In this document: positions 23,794 to 29,992 of the stretch, one piece after another
Layout of the letters: each line of letters begins with the position of its first letter
Position numbering within the stretch: the first letter of the stretch is position 1
Assembly (NCBI GenBank): GCA_040881985.1
Contig: JBBECE010000015.1
Span: 1-29,992, forward strand
Direction: 5' to 3'
From: JBBECE01 sp040881985
GTDB lineage: Bacteria; Pseudomonadota; Alphaproteobacteria; Rhizobiales; Devosiaceae
DNA length: 29,992 nt
The notes under the pieces: model-generated
The model's database searches: none
Told to the model about the DNA's origin: nothing
Seen by the model: only the letters and a program-made list of their open reading frames with translations
Program-made: the position numbers and the translations under genes

Positions 23794-24531
23794 ATGACTT
23801 ATTGCGTCGGCCTGAAGATTGACCGCGGCATTGTTTTTGCGTCCGACACCCGCACCAATGCGGGGGTCGACGACGTTTCCCGTTTCAAGAAAATGAAAAT
23901 CTGGGACGCAGCCGAGGACCGGACGCTGGTGCTCTTGTGCGCCGGTAATCTGGCGGTGACGCAAGCCGTGGTGACGCTGCTCGACGAGCAGATGACCGGC
24001 GTCGAGGAAGGCCAGCAGACGCTCAACAATGTCTCGACCATGTTTCAGGCGGCACGGCTCATCGGGGCGGCGCTGCGGCGGGTGCGCGAGATCGACGGGG
24101 AAGCGCTCGGCGCGGCAGCGGATTCGCTGAGGTGTTCCTTCATCCTCGGCGGACAGATCAAGGGCGAGACGGCGCGGCTGTTCCATATCTATTCGGAAGG
24201 CAATTTCATCGAGGCGACCCCCGACACGCCATATTTCCAAATCGGCGAGCACAAATACGGCAAGCCGATCCTCGACCGGGTGGTGGTGCCGACGATGCGA
24301 ATGGGGGAAGCCGCTAAATTGGTGCTTTTGTCCTTCGATTCGACGATCCGATCGAACCTCTCGGTCGGGCTGCCGATCGACATCGCGATCTATCGCAACG
24401 ACACCTACAAGATCGGCGAAGTGCAGCGGATCGGGGCGGACGATCCCTATTTCCGGGCACTATCGCAGGCCTGGTCGGACGCGCTGAAACGCGCCTTCGA
24501 CGAAATCAAGGCCTATCCCGACGGCAAATAG
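23794..24531 (+). CDS. Anbu, proteasome-like Ntn hydrolase (ancestral beta-subunit)
   Basis: 245 residues. After Met removal the N terminus is TYCVGLKIDRGIVFASDTRTNAG, giving the catalytic Thr1 without a long propeptide. Asp17 lies in ASDTRTN, and a Lys at 31, 32 or 34 of FKKMKIWD is the counterpart of proteasome Lys33. LVLLCAGNLAVTQAV and the remaining strands fit the proteasome beta fold, and 245 residues is usual for Anbu. Anbu forms open rings or short helices in published structures and its proteolytic activity is weak or undetected. The gene follows ATP-grasp, alpha-E and transglutaminase-like genes, the context in which it is typically found. Cytoplasmic; substrates are unknown. It is convergent with the carrier gene, four bases away. 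Confidence 0.95.
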   Translation: MTYCVGLKIDRGIVFASDTRTNAGVDDVSRFKKMKIWDAAEDRTLVLLCAGNLAVTQAVVTLLDEQMTGVEEGQQTLNNVSTMFQAARLIGAALRRVREIDGEALGAAADSLRCSFILGGQIKGETARLFHIYSEGNFIEATPDTPYFQIGEHKYGKPILDRVVVPTMRMGEAAKLVLLSFDSTIRSNLSVGLPIDIAIYRNDTYKIGEVQRIGADDPYFRALSQAWSDALKRAFDEIKAYPDGK

Positions 24532-24535
24532 GCCG

Positions 24536-25474
24536 TCAGGGGAGCGTCAGCAGCCACAGCCAGAACGAGATGGTGAGGAACCCGGCGACGGTGGTGATCA
24601 GCACCGAATTGGCGGCCATCCCGGTATGACGATTGTAATAGGTCGCAAAAATGTAGGTGTTGATGCCGGCGGGCATGGCGGCCAGAAGCACCACGACCTT
24701 GGCGATGTCGTGGGGAACGCCGAGGATCGGCACCATCAGCACAAAAGCGATGGCGGGGTGGACGATGAGCTTGATTGCAGAGACGACGACCGCTTCCTGC
24801 CAGTTCTCGACGATTTTGTAGTCGGTCAGCGCGCCACCGAGACCGAAGAGCGCCGCCGGGACGACGGCAATGGCGAGGAGCGCGGTGGTGTCGTCGACCA
24901 GCTTCGGCATCTCGAAGCCCGAGAGATTGCCGAGAACGCCGAGAAAGACGCCCCAAAGGATCGGATTGGAGACGAGCGAGCGGACGGCGCGCAGCAGCGT
25001 CGCCCCGAGCGGGGCACCGTCGCGGCGGGCGAGCTCCATCGCGATCATTCCGGTGGTGAAGAGCACCGCCGCATGGATCGAGATGATGGCGAAGGCGGTT
25101 GTGAGCGCCGCCCCTCCATAGGCGCGCTCAATGATCGGAATGCCGACGAGCACGGTGTTGGAGAAGTAGGCGGAAAATCCGGAGACGATCGATTCGCCGG
25201 GGCGGCGATGGAACAGAGTACGCGCCGCGACAATGCCGAGGGCGCCGCAGGCGAAGGCGCCGATGTAAAAGGGCAGCAAGGTCGAGGCGCGAAATGTCTC
25301 GGTGAAATCGACTTCGTACATGGCGCGGAACAAGAGGCACGGGGTCGCGAAATTGTTGACGAAGGCGATAAGCCCTCCCACCCCTGCCTTGGGATAGAGG
25401 CCGAACCGCACCGCCGAATAGCCGAGGGCGACGAGGATGAAGACCGGGGCGATGACGCCGAAGACGAAGAGCAT
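24536..25474 (-). CDS. AEC-family (auxin efflux carrier) transporter
   Basis: 312 residues and about ten membrane segments arranged as two groups of five. MLFVFGVIAPVFILVALGYSAVRFGLYPKAGVGGLIAFVNNFATPCLLFRAMYEVDF is the usual N terminus with the conserved NFATP in the discontinuous helix; GLGGALTDYKIVENW and KLIVHPAIAFVL mark the second half. Bacterial members of the family move malate, malonate or other organic anions across the inner membrane. No metabolic gene beside it shows the substrate: upstream is glycerol-3-phosphate dehydrogenase, 67 bases away in the same direction, and downstream is convergent Anbu. Confidence 0.9.
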   Translation of the reverse strand: MLFVFGVIAPVFILVALGYSAVRFGLYPKAGVGGLIAFVNNFATPCLLFRAMYEVDFTETFRASTLLPFYIGAFACGALGIVAARTLFHRRPGESIVSGFSAYFSNTVLVGIPIIERAYGGAALTTAFAIISIHAAVLFTTGMIAMELARRDGAPLGATLLRAVRSLVSNPILWGVFLGVLGNLSGFEMPKLVDDTTALLAIAVVPAALFGLGGALTDYKIVENWQEAVVVSAIKLIVHPAIAFVLMVPILGVPHDIAKVVVLLAAMPAGINTYIFATYYNRHTGMAANSVLITTVAGFLTISFWLWLLTLP

Positions 25475-25541
25475 GGGAAGACCGGGAGGGAAAGTGACGC
25501 GGTCTTAGTCGGTTAGGCAAGCGAGCGCCAGAGGCGCCGGC

Positions 25542-27056
25542 TCAGGCGGAAGTGACGGCGAGCCAGGTTTCGAGGCGGGCAATTTCGGCTTCGGTCATTG
25601 CGAGGCCGCGCTTGGTGCGGCGCCAGACAATGTCTTCGGCAGTTTCGGCCCATTCATATTGGCGGAGGTAGCGCACCTCGGCGCCGGTCAGCCCGCCGCC
25701 AAAATCCTGACCCAGATCGGCGGCGGATTTGGCCGCGCCGAGCAAGGTCCAGGCGTCGAGGCCGTAGTGGCGAAAAAAATGGGTGACTTCGCGGGGCGAA
25801 AGGAACGGGAAGTCGCGGGAGAGCCGGCTCCGGGTTGCGGCAATGTCGTCGAGCGAGAATTCGCCGCCGGGCAACGGCGCCCTGCCGGTCCAGCCGCGTC
25901 TGGCGGCAAGACCCGGAAACCAGTTGCCGAGTTTTTCGAGCGTCGCCTCGGCGAGCCGCCGGTAAGTGGTGATCTTGCCGCCATAGACCGAGAGGAAGGG
26001 CGGTTTGCCGAGGCCCGCATCGAGGCCGAAACGGAAATCACGGGTCGCCTCCTGGGCCCGCGACGTGCCGTCGTCGAACAACGGCCGGACGCCGGAATAG
26101 GTCCAGAGCACGTCGGCCGGGGTGACGGATTTGGCGAACCAGTCCGAGGCGGCGGCGCAGAGATAGTCGATCTCGTCCCCGCCGGCGGCGGGGACATCAG
26201 GGGGGCCGGGATGGTCGTGGTCGGTGGTGCCGATCAGGGTGAAGTCGCCCTCGTAGGGAATGGCGAAAAGGACCCGGCCGTCGGGATTCTGGAAGAAATA
26301 GGCCCGGTCGTGGTCGAAGAGTTTTCGGGTGACGATGTGCGAACCCTGCACCAGCCGCACGTCGCCCGGCATGTCGATGCCGAGCGCCTCGCGCTCGACG
26401 CGATCGACCCAGGGGCCGGTGGCATTGACGACGGCGCGGGCGAAGATTTCGGAGGTCGCACCGGAGCGGGCGTCCTCAAGGGCAAGTCGCCAGCGGTCGC
26501 CGTCGCGCCAAGCCATGGTGCATTTGCTGCGGGGGCGAATGGTCGCACCCAGCCGAAGGGCGTCGCGGGCATTGAGGATGACGAGACGATTGTCGAGGAC
26601 AAAACAGTCGGAGAATTCCCATGCCAGACGTCCGCCCTTTTTGAGCGGCGCGCCGGCCGGGTCAAGTGCGAGATCGAGGGTTGCGGTTGGCGGCAGGCGC
26701 TTTCGGCCGCCGAGATTGTCGTAAATCAGCAGGCCGGCGCGCAGCAGCCAGGCGGGCCGCAGTCCCTTGCGCCAGGGCAGGACGAGGCGGAGCGGCCAAA
26801 TGATGTGCGGGGCGATGGACCAGAGTCGCTCGCGCTCCAGCAGCGATTCGCGCACCAGCGCGAAATCATAGTGTTCGAGATAGCGCAAACCGCCATGAAT
26901 GAGCTTGGTCGAAGTCGAAGACGTGGCCCCGCCCAGATCGCCCTTGTCGCAGAGAAAGACGCTGAGCCCCCTGCCCGCGGCGTCGCGGGCAATGCCGCAG
27001 CCGTTGATCCCGCCGCCAATGATGGCGATGTCATAGGTCGCTGGGTTGGCCGGCAT
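25542..27056 (-). CDS. glpD: Aerobic glycerol-3-phosphate dehydrogenase
   Basis: 504 residues from ATG 27056; the extension to 27140 lies before the FAD fold and has no family match. YDIAIIGGGINGCGIARDAAGRGLSVFLCDKGDLGGATSSTSTKLIHGGLRYLEHYDFALVRESL is the classic GlpD N terminus with GxGxxG for FAD and the conserved SSxxSTKLIHGGLRYLE. VNATGPWVD, FTLIGTTDHDH and SGVRPL follow, then a C-terminal helical domain. The enzyme oxidises sn-glycerol-3-phosphate to dihydroxyacetone phosphate at the inner face of the membrane and feeds electrons to quinone. No glpR, glpK or glycerol transport genes are in the window. It is divergent from a membrane protein gene, 95 bases away, where its promoter should lie. 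The ribosome site is weak. Confidence 0.95.
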   Translation of the reverse strand: MPANPATYDIAIIGGGINGCGIARDAAGRGLSVFLCDKGDLGGATSSTSTKLIHGGLRYLEHYDFALVRESLLERERLWSIAPHIIWPLRLVLPWRKGLRPAWLLRAGLLIYDNLGGRKRLPPTATLDLALDPAGAPLKKGGRLAWEFSDCFVLDNRLVILNARDALRLGATIRPRSKCTMAWRDGDRWRLALEDARSGATSEIFARAVVNATGPWVDRVEREALGIDMPGDVRLVQGSHIVTRKLFDHDRAYFFQNPDGRVLFAIPYEGDFTLIGTTDHDHPGPPDVPAAGGDEIDYLCAAASDWFAKSVTPADVLWTYSGVRPLFDDGTSRAQEATRDFRFGLDAGLGKPPFLSVYGGKITTYRRLAEATLEKLGNWFPGLAARRGWTGRAPLPGGEFSLDDIAATRSRLSRDFPFLSPREVTHFFRHYGLDAWTLLGAAKSAADLGQDFGGGLTGAEVRYLRQYEWAETAEDIVWRRTKRGLAMTEAEIARLETWLAVTSA

Positions 27057-27151
27057 GGGCGCGTGTTGTCCGGGACTGGTCACTTGGGAGGGATCGTGGT
27101 TCAGTCCGGCGGTTTTAGTCACTCCGGGCGGGCCGCGCAAACCTCTCGAAC

Positions 27152-27907
27152 ATGAACGTCAACCAGCCCAGCGAGATCGGCAAGCGCATCCGCCTGGGCC
27201 GGATCGGCTGGCGCTGGATCATCACGCTGCTCGTCGCGCGGTTCATCCTCGCGTTTGTGGCGCAGCCGCTTGTGGCGCTGATTTTCTTTCGCGGGGCGGC
27301 AGGATCCTGGGCGGAAGCCGGGCGCTTCTGGACGGTTTATGGCACCGCGATCGACCTTTGCTGCCTCGCTCTGCTGCTGCGGGCGACGCAACGCGAAGCA
27401 ATAGGCATCATCGATCTTGTCGGCATCAGCCGGCGGCTGCTTGCCCGCGATGTGCTGATCGGTGGCGGCCTGACGCTGGTCTTCCTGCCGCTGGCAGGTC
27501 TCGGCACGTTGCTTGCCAGTGCGGTCTTCTATGGCGGGCCGGCGCCGGCTTCGGTCGGGAGCCTGCCGGGCTGGGCGCTCATCTATTCGCTGGTCGTCTG
27601 GCCGATCATCTGGGCGGTGGCGGAGCAGACGGTCTATGCCGGCTATGGGCTGCCGCGAATCGAAGTGATGACCGGCAGCGGCCTCGCGGCGGTGGCGATC
27701 GTCGTCGCCTATTGGTCGCTGCAATATGTGGCGCTGCCGCTCGACCCCGATTCACGAGCGGTCGGCACGCGATTCTTCGGGCTGGTGCCGATGCTGGTCG
27801 CGGCGGGGATCGCCTATCTGCGGCTGCGGCGCCTGTTGCCGCTGATCATCGCGCAGGCAGCGGTCAACATCTGGCTCGTCGTTTCGATGAATTTCGCGGC
27901 CGCCTGA
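27152..27907 (+). CDS. CPBP-like integral membrane protein, protease residues lost
   Basis: 251 residues with six to eight membrane segments (WRWIITLLVARFILAFVAQPLVALIFF first). Layout and the last third resemble the CPBP/CAAX-protease superfamily. The catalytic motifs are altered: where EExxxR is expected the protein has AEQTVYAGYG, the second motif's His is absent from YWSLQYVALPL, and the last motif's His is Gln in IIAQAAVNIW. If it belongs to this family it is a non-peptidase member; the family assignment itself is tentative. It stands alone between glpD (divergent) and an Imm5-like gene (convergent). ATG 27152 has no strong ribosome site. Confidence 0.75.
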   Translation: MNVNQPSEIGKRIRLGRIGWRWIITLLVARFILAFVAQPLVALIFFRGAAGSWAEAGRFWTVYGTAIDLCCLALLLRATQREAIGIIDLVGISRRLLARDVLIGGGLTLVFLPLAGLGTLLASAVFYGGPAPASVGSLPGWALIYSLVVWPIIWAVAEQTVYAGYGLPRIEVMTGSGLAAVAIVVAYWSLQYVALPLDPDSRAVGTRFFGLVPMLVAAGIAYLRLRRLLPLIIAQAAVNIWLVVSMNFAAA

Positions 27908-27977
27908 GGCTTCGACGGAGTGGGGCGCGTCCAGCAGTTGCCAGGCGCGACAGCCGCCAGGAAACTCTCCCCGGGCC

Positions 27978-28415
27978 TCAGTCATTGCCTGGGGCGGGAA
28001 ACGCTACCGGCCGAAGGTGTTTCGGAAGGCGTCGGTTCTGCCAATCACGTTCCCTGGCGGTGGCAGCGGCGGCGTTGGTGGGGCCGGCGGCGAAGGCAGC
28101 AGCGGCGATAGCATAGGCGGCGGCGTGACGGGCGTGGCCAGCCATGTGGGGGGTTCCGGCGGCCTGACCGGCGGCACGGGCGGCGGCGCGGGCGGCACCT
28201 TGCCCGGCGTCGCGGGCGGCGGCGTGGGCGGCAGACCCAGCTGAGCGCGCCTCGCCCACCTTTATCTCACCACGCACCCAGGCTCGTCCTGCTTCGATAG
28301 CTTTCCGGGGCCGGTCGTCGGTTGGATACATCTGCTCGAAGTATGGGAGCACATGCTCGGCGCAGCCGGACGCCCAGAGGGCCAATGACCTGTGGTCCGC
28401 TTTGTCGAGCCGCAT
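27978..28415 (-). CDS. Imm5-like putative immunity protein, Ala-rich
   Basis: 145 residues from ATG 28415, with GAGAGGA seven bases upstream. LALWASGCAEHVLPYFEQMYPTDDRPRKAIEAGRAWVRGEIKVGEARSAGSAAHAAARDA matches the family I know as putative immunity protein of Imm5-like type (conserved CAEHVLPxFE, DDRPRKAIEA, WxRGEI). The second half is a run of Ala-rich helices (AARAAARAAGQAAG, HARHAAAYAIAAAAFAAG), and it ends in DWQNRRLPKHLRP. No toxin gene is adjacent, so it is an orphan, and the immunity role is a label inherited from the family. The opposite strand reads as a Gly-rich frame, which is a shadow of these Ala codons. Confidence 0.75.
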   Translation of the reverse strand: MRLDKADHRSLALWASGCAEHVLPYFEQMYPTDDRPRKAIEAGRAWVRGEIKVGEARSAGSAAHAAARDAGQGAARAAARAAGQAAGTPHMAGHARHAAAYAIAAAAFAAGPTNAAAATARERDWQNRRLPKHLRPVAFPAPGND

Positions 28416-28625
28416 TTCTTATCCTCTCACTGCTTCACTTGCCCTCGATGGGGTGCCGCTCAACGCCGAGTTGCCACCCTTTCGAACCCCCACTCCGGTG
28501 ATGGTTTCGAGGCAGGACCACTGCCGGGTCGGTCAACTCCCGTTGGATAGCTCACCGCTTTTACGGTGCCGGCATCTCGCGATCGGACGCTCGAGACCAA
28601 GACCTGTCCAATTGGGAGACACGCC
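28416..28625. other. Intergenic stretch without a recognised gene
   Basis: About 210 bases between the end of the CDGSH fusion gene and the start of the Imm5-like gene, both on the minus strand. It must hold the Imm5-like promoter and the 3' end of the fusion gene transcript. No clear hairpin terminator or gene was seen; codon texture is less GC-biased than in the neighbouring genes. Confidence 0.5.
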
Positions 28626-29992
28626 CTAGTCGGCGAGGAAGCCGATCTTCTTGTGGGTGTTGTCGCAGAAGGGCTTGGTGTGGGAGGCACCGCAGCGGCA
28701 GAGCCGAGCGCGGGTCACCCGGTCGATTGTCCGCCCGGTGCCGGCGCAGATTTCGAGATTGCCGGTTATGACCAGCGGGCCGTTTGGCTCCGGCTCAATG
28801 GAAAGTTCGCCGTCTCGGATGGCGAGCACGGTGGTGTTGCGCGTCTCGGGCTCGCCGGTTGCGCTAAAACCGATGTCATGGTGCGAGCTGTCGCAGAAGG
28901 GCTTGCGCTTCGAGGCCCCGCACCGGCAAAGCGTCGCCCGGAAGCCGATGTCGACGCCCTTGAGGCGCATCGGCGCGTGGAAAGCGTATGGGCCGTTTTC
29001 CCTCAGGTGCGCGGTGTTGACCGGGGGCGGGCCTTCAGCAGCGATGTCGCCCTTCGGCGCATAGGTCAGCGCGCCCGACGGGCAATTCTTGACGACATGG
29101 ATCAGTTCCTCGGCCGGCATCGTGTCGGGGAAGATCCATTCGCCCGGCGTATTCGCCTTGAAGACCGAGGGCGCGCCGAGGACGCAGAAGCGCGCATGGA
29201 TGCAGCGCTTGCCCTCGTAATTGACCGTCAGCTCCTTGCCCTCGGCGCTCTCGACGGTGGCGTTCTTGATCGGGACGTCGTGATTTTGCGGGGCGGATTT
29301 CGGCTTCTCGGCCACGGCGCCGACAGCGGGAAGCTCGAATTTTTCGGCGATCTTCATCAAGCGTTCGGGGAGTCCGGCAAGCTCATGTCCAGCGGGGAAC
29401 ATGTATGCCGCGTGGTGCGATAGCTCGACCACCCGCTCGCCAAGCATCCGGAGCTCGCCAACTCCCGTCGGCACCCGCTGCAGATCGCGCAGCATGGTGA
29501 AGGTGATCCCGGCATTGACGCCCGGGTGGTCCTTGCCGGCGGGGAGCGAGGCGAGGTGACCCGCGACCTTGTCGATGACCCCCATCAGTTCGCGGGCCGT
29601 GTCGACGAGCATGCGTTTGTGCTGCTGGTCGTCGGCATGGCGTCCCCACGCCTGGGTGAGGCACCGCAGCATGTGGCCGTAAGTGGCGTTGGCCAGATCG
29701 AGGACCCGGGCGGCCTGCGGCTCGTGGATGAAGACGCGGCCGGCCGGGTCGATCGGCCGGCGCATTACCGGATTGTGGGCGACCGGGAAGGCAGGCTGGA
29801 AATTCGGGTTGGCGGCGCTGAGTTCCTCATATTCGCGGCGCACGTCGAGGAACCGCTGATAGTGGCTGTGCTCGGAACGGGCCGGGGCGCCCTCCCCCTG
29901 CTCGATGATGGTCTCGATCGCCGCTTCGGCGCTCTTCAGATCGGTGACGATGGAGAGGCCGGGGAGCGCCGCGTCGCCCGGCCCGATCTGGG
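28626..29992 (-). CDS. Ferritin-like / 4Fe-4S / double CDGSH iron-sulfur fusion protein, partial
   Basis: The frame stays open to the right edge, so the N terminus is missing; at least 454 residues are in the window and the GTG at 29843 is internal. The visible N-terminal part (EQGEGAPARSEHSHYQRFLDVRREYEEL onward, about 240 residues) is helical and looks like the ferritin-like domain of the VioB/RebD class. Then comes a mono-cluster 4Fe-4S domain (GKRCIHARFC, VVKNCPSGALTY), and two CDGSH domains, CRCGASKRKPFCDSSH and CRCGASHTKPFCDNTH, each with the three Cys and one His that hold a 2Fe-2S cluster. It should be a cytoplasmic electron carrier or iron/redox protein; substrate is unknown. The Imm5-like gene follows in the same direction. 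Confidence 0.88.
   Translation of the reverse strand, partial: QIGPGDAALPGLSIVTDLKSAEAAIETIIEQGEGAPARSEHSHYQRFLDVRREYEELSAANPNFQPAFPVAHNPVMRRPIDPAGRVFIHEPQAARVLDLANATYGHMLRCLTQAWGRHADDQQHKRMLVDTARELMGVIDKVAGHLASLPAGKDHPGVNAGITFTMLRDLQRVPTGVGELRMLGERVVELSHHAAYMFPAGHELAGLPERLMKIAEKFELPAVGAVAEKPKSAPQNHDVPIKNATVESAEGKELTVNYEGKRCIHARFCVLGAPSVFKANTPGEWIFPDTMPAEELIHVVKNCPSGALTYAPKGDIAAEGPPPVNTAHLRENGPYAFHAPMRLKGVDIGFRATLCRCGASKRKPFCDSSHHDIGFSATGEPETRNTTVLAIRDGELSIEPEPNGPLVITGNLEICAGTGRTIDRVTRARLCRCGASHTKPFCDNTHKKIGFLAD

Noticed and set aside
24626..25516. Plus-strand acidic, Gly/Asp-rich frame opposite the AEC transporter
   Set aside because: Antisense to a protein with clear membrane helices and the NFATP motif; no domain recognised.
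28017..28244. Gly-rich plus-strand frame resembling a PE_PGRS or glycine-repeat protein
   Set aside because: It is the complement of Ala-rich codons in the Imm5-like gene and has no ribosome site.
1..29992. Mobile elements, CRISPR arrays, phage genes
   Set aside because: No transposase, integrase, spaced short repeats or terminal inverted repeats were seen on either strand.

Overview
The window is high-GC, tightly packed bacterial chromosome with gene families and gene order typical of Alphaproteobacteria. The rhizobial-type alpha-glucosidase, the ThuEFGK-like sugar transporter, the Cys-less Mrp protein and a PAS-type pseudo-histidine kinase suggest the order Hyphomicrobiales (Rhizobiales), perhaps near Devosia. 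This placement is inferred from protein character only. No insertion sequence, phage gene, CRISPR array or long repeat was seen, and no stretch over 300 bases lacks a gene.

Layout. 1-40: 5' part of a tRNA-His on the minus strand, cut by the window edge. 274-2826: a PAS sensor kinase homologue whose phospho-acceptor histidine is arginine. 3041-5738: periplasmic Fe(III)-binding protein and fused two-domain permease, with no ATPase gene beside them. 5745-14477: a glucoside-use locus made of a GH13 alpha-glucosidase, a LacI-type regulator, a four-gene ABC sugar importer and a GH1 beta-glucosidase. Repeated LacI-type operators (CCAAAACGNTTTGG-like) lie in front of the alpha-glucosidase/regulator pair and the importer. 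14516-16262: Mrp-type Fe-S carrier and fructose-6-phosphate aldolase/transaldolase. 16413-18637: M20 amidohydrolase overlapping an AbrB-family membrane protein gene. 18634-20422: divergent D-2-hydroxyacid dehydrogenase and SDR dehydrogenase, probably for sugar acids.

20531-24531 holds the most interesting unit: circularly permuted ATP-grasp protein, alpha-E protein, transglutaminase-like protease and Anbu, the proteasome-like Ntn hydrolase, in one direction and nearly gapless for the first three. Such sets have been predicted from comparative genomics to make and break a peptide or tag, but their substrate is not established.

24536-29992: AEC-family carrier, aerobic glycerol-3-phosphate dehydrogenase, a CPBP-like membrane protein lacking the protease residues, an Ala-rich Imm5-like putative immunity protein, and at the right edge a fusion of ferritin-like, 4Fe-4S and two CDGSH iron-sulfur domains.

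Working together: the importer brings in an oligoglucoside, the two glycosidases can release glucose in the cytoplasm, the LacI regulator probably represses both units, and the aldolase and sugar-acid dehydrogenases fit the downstream carbon flow. The iron importer, Mrp and CDGSH fusion form a looser iron theme, but nothing in the sequence ties them to one regulon.
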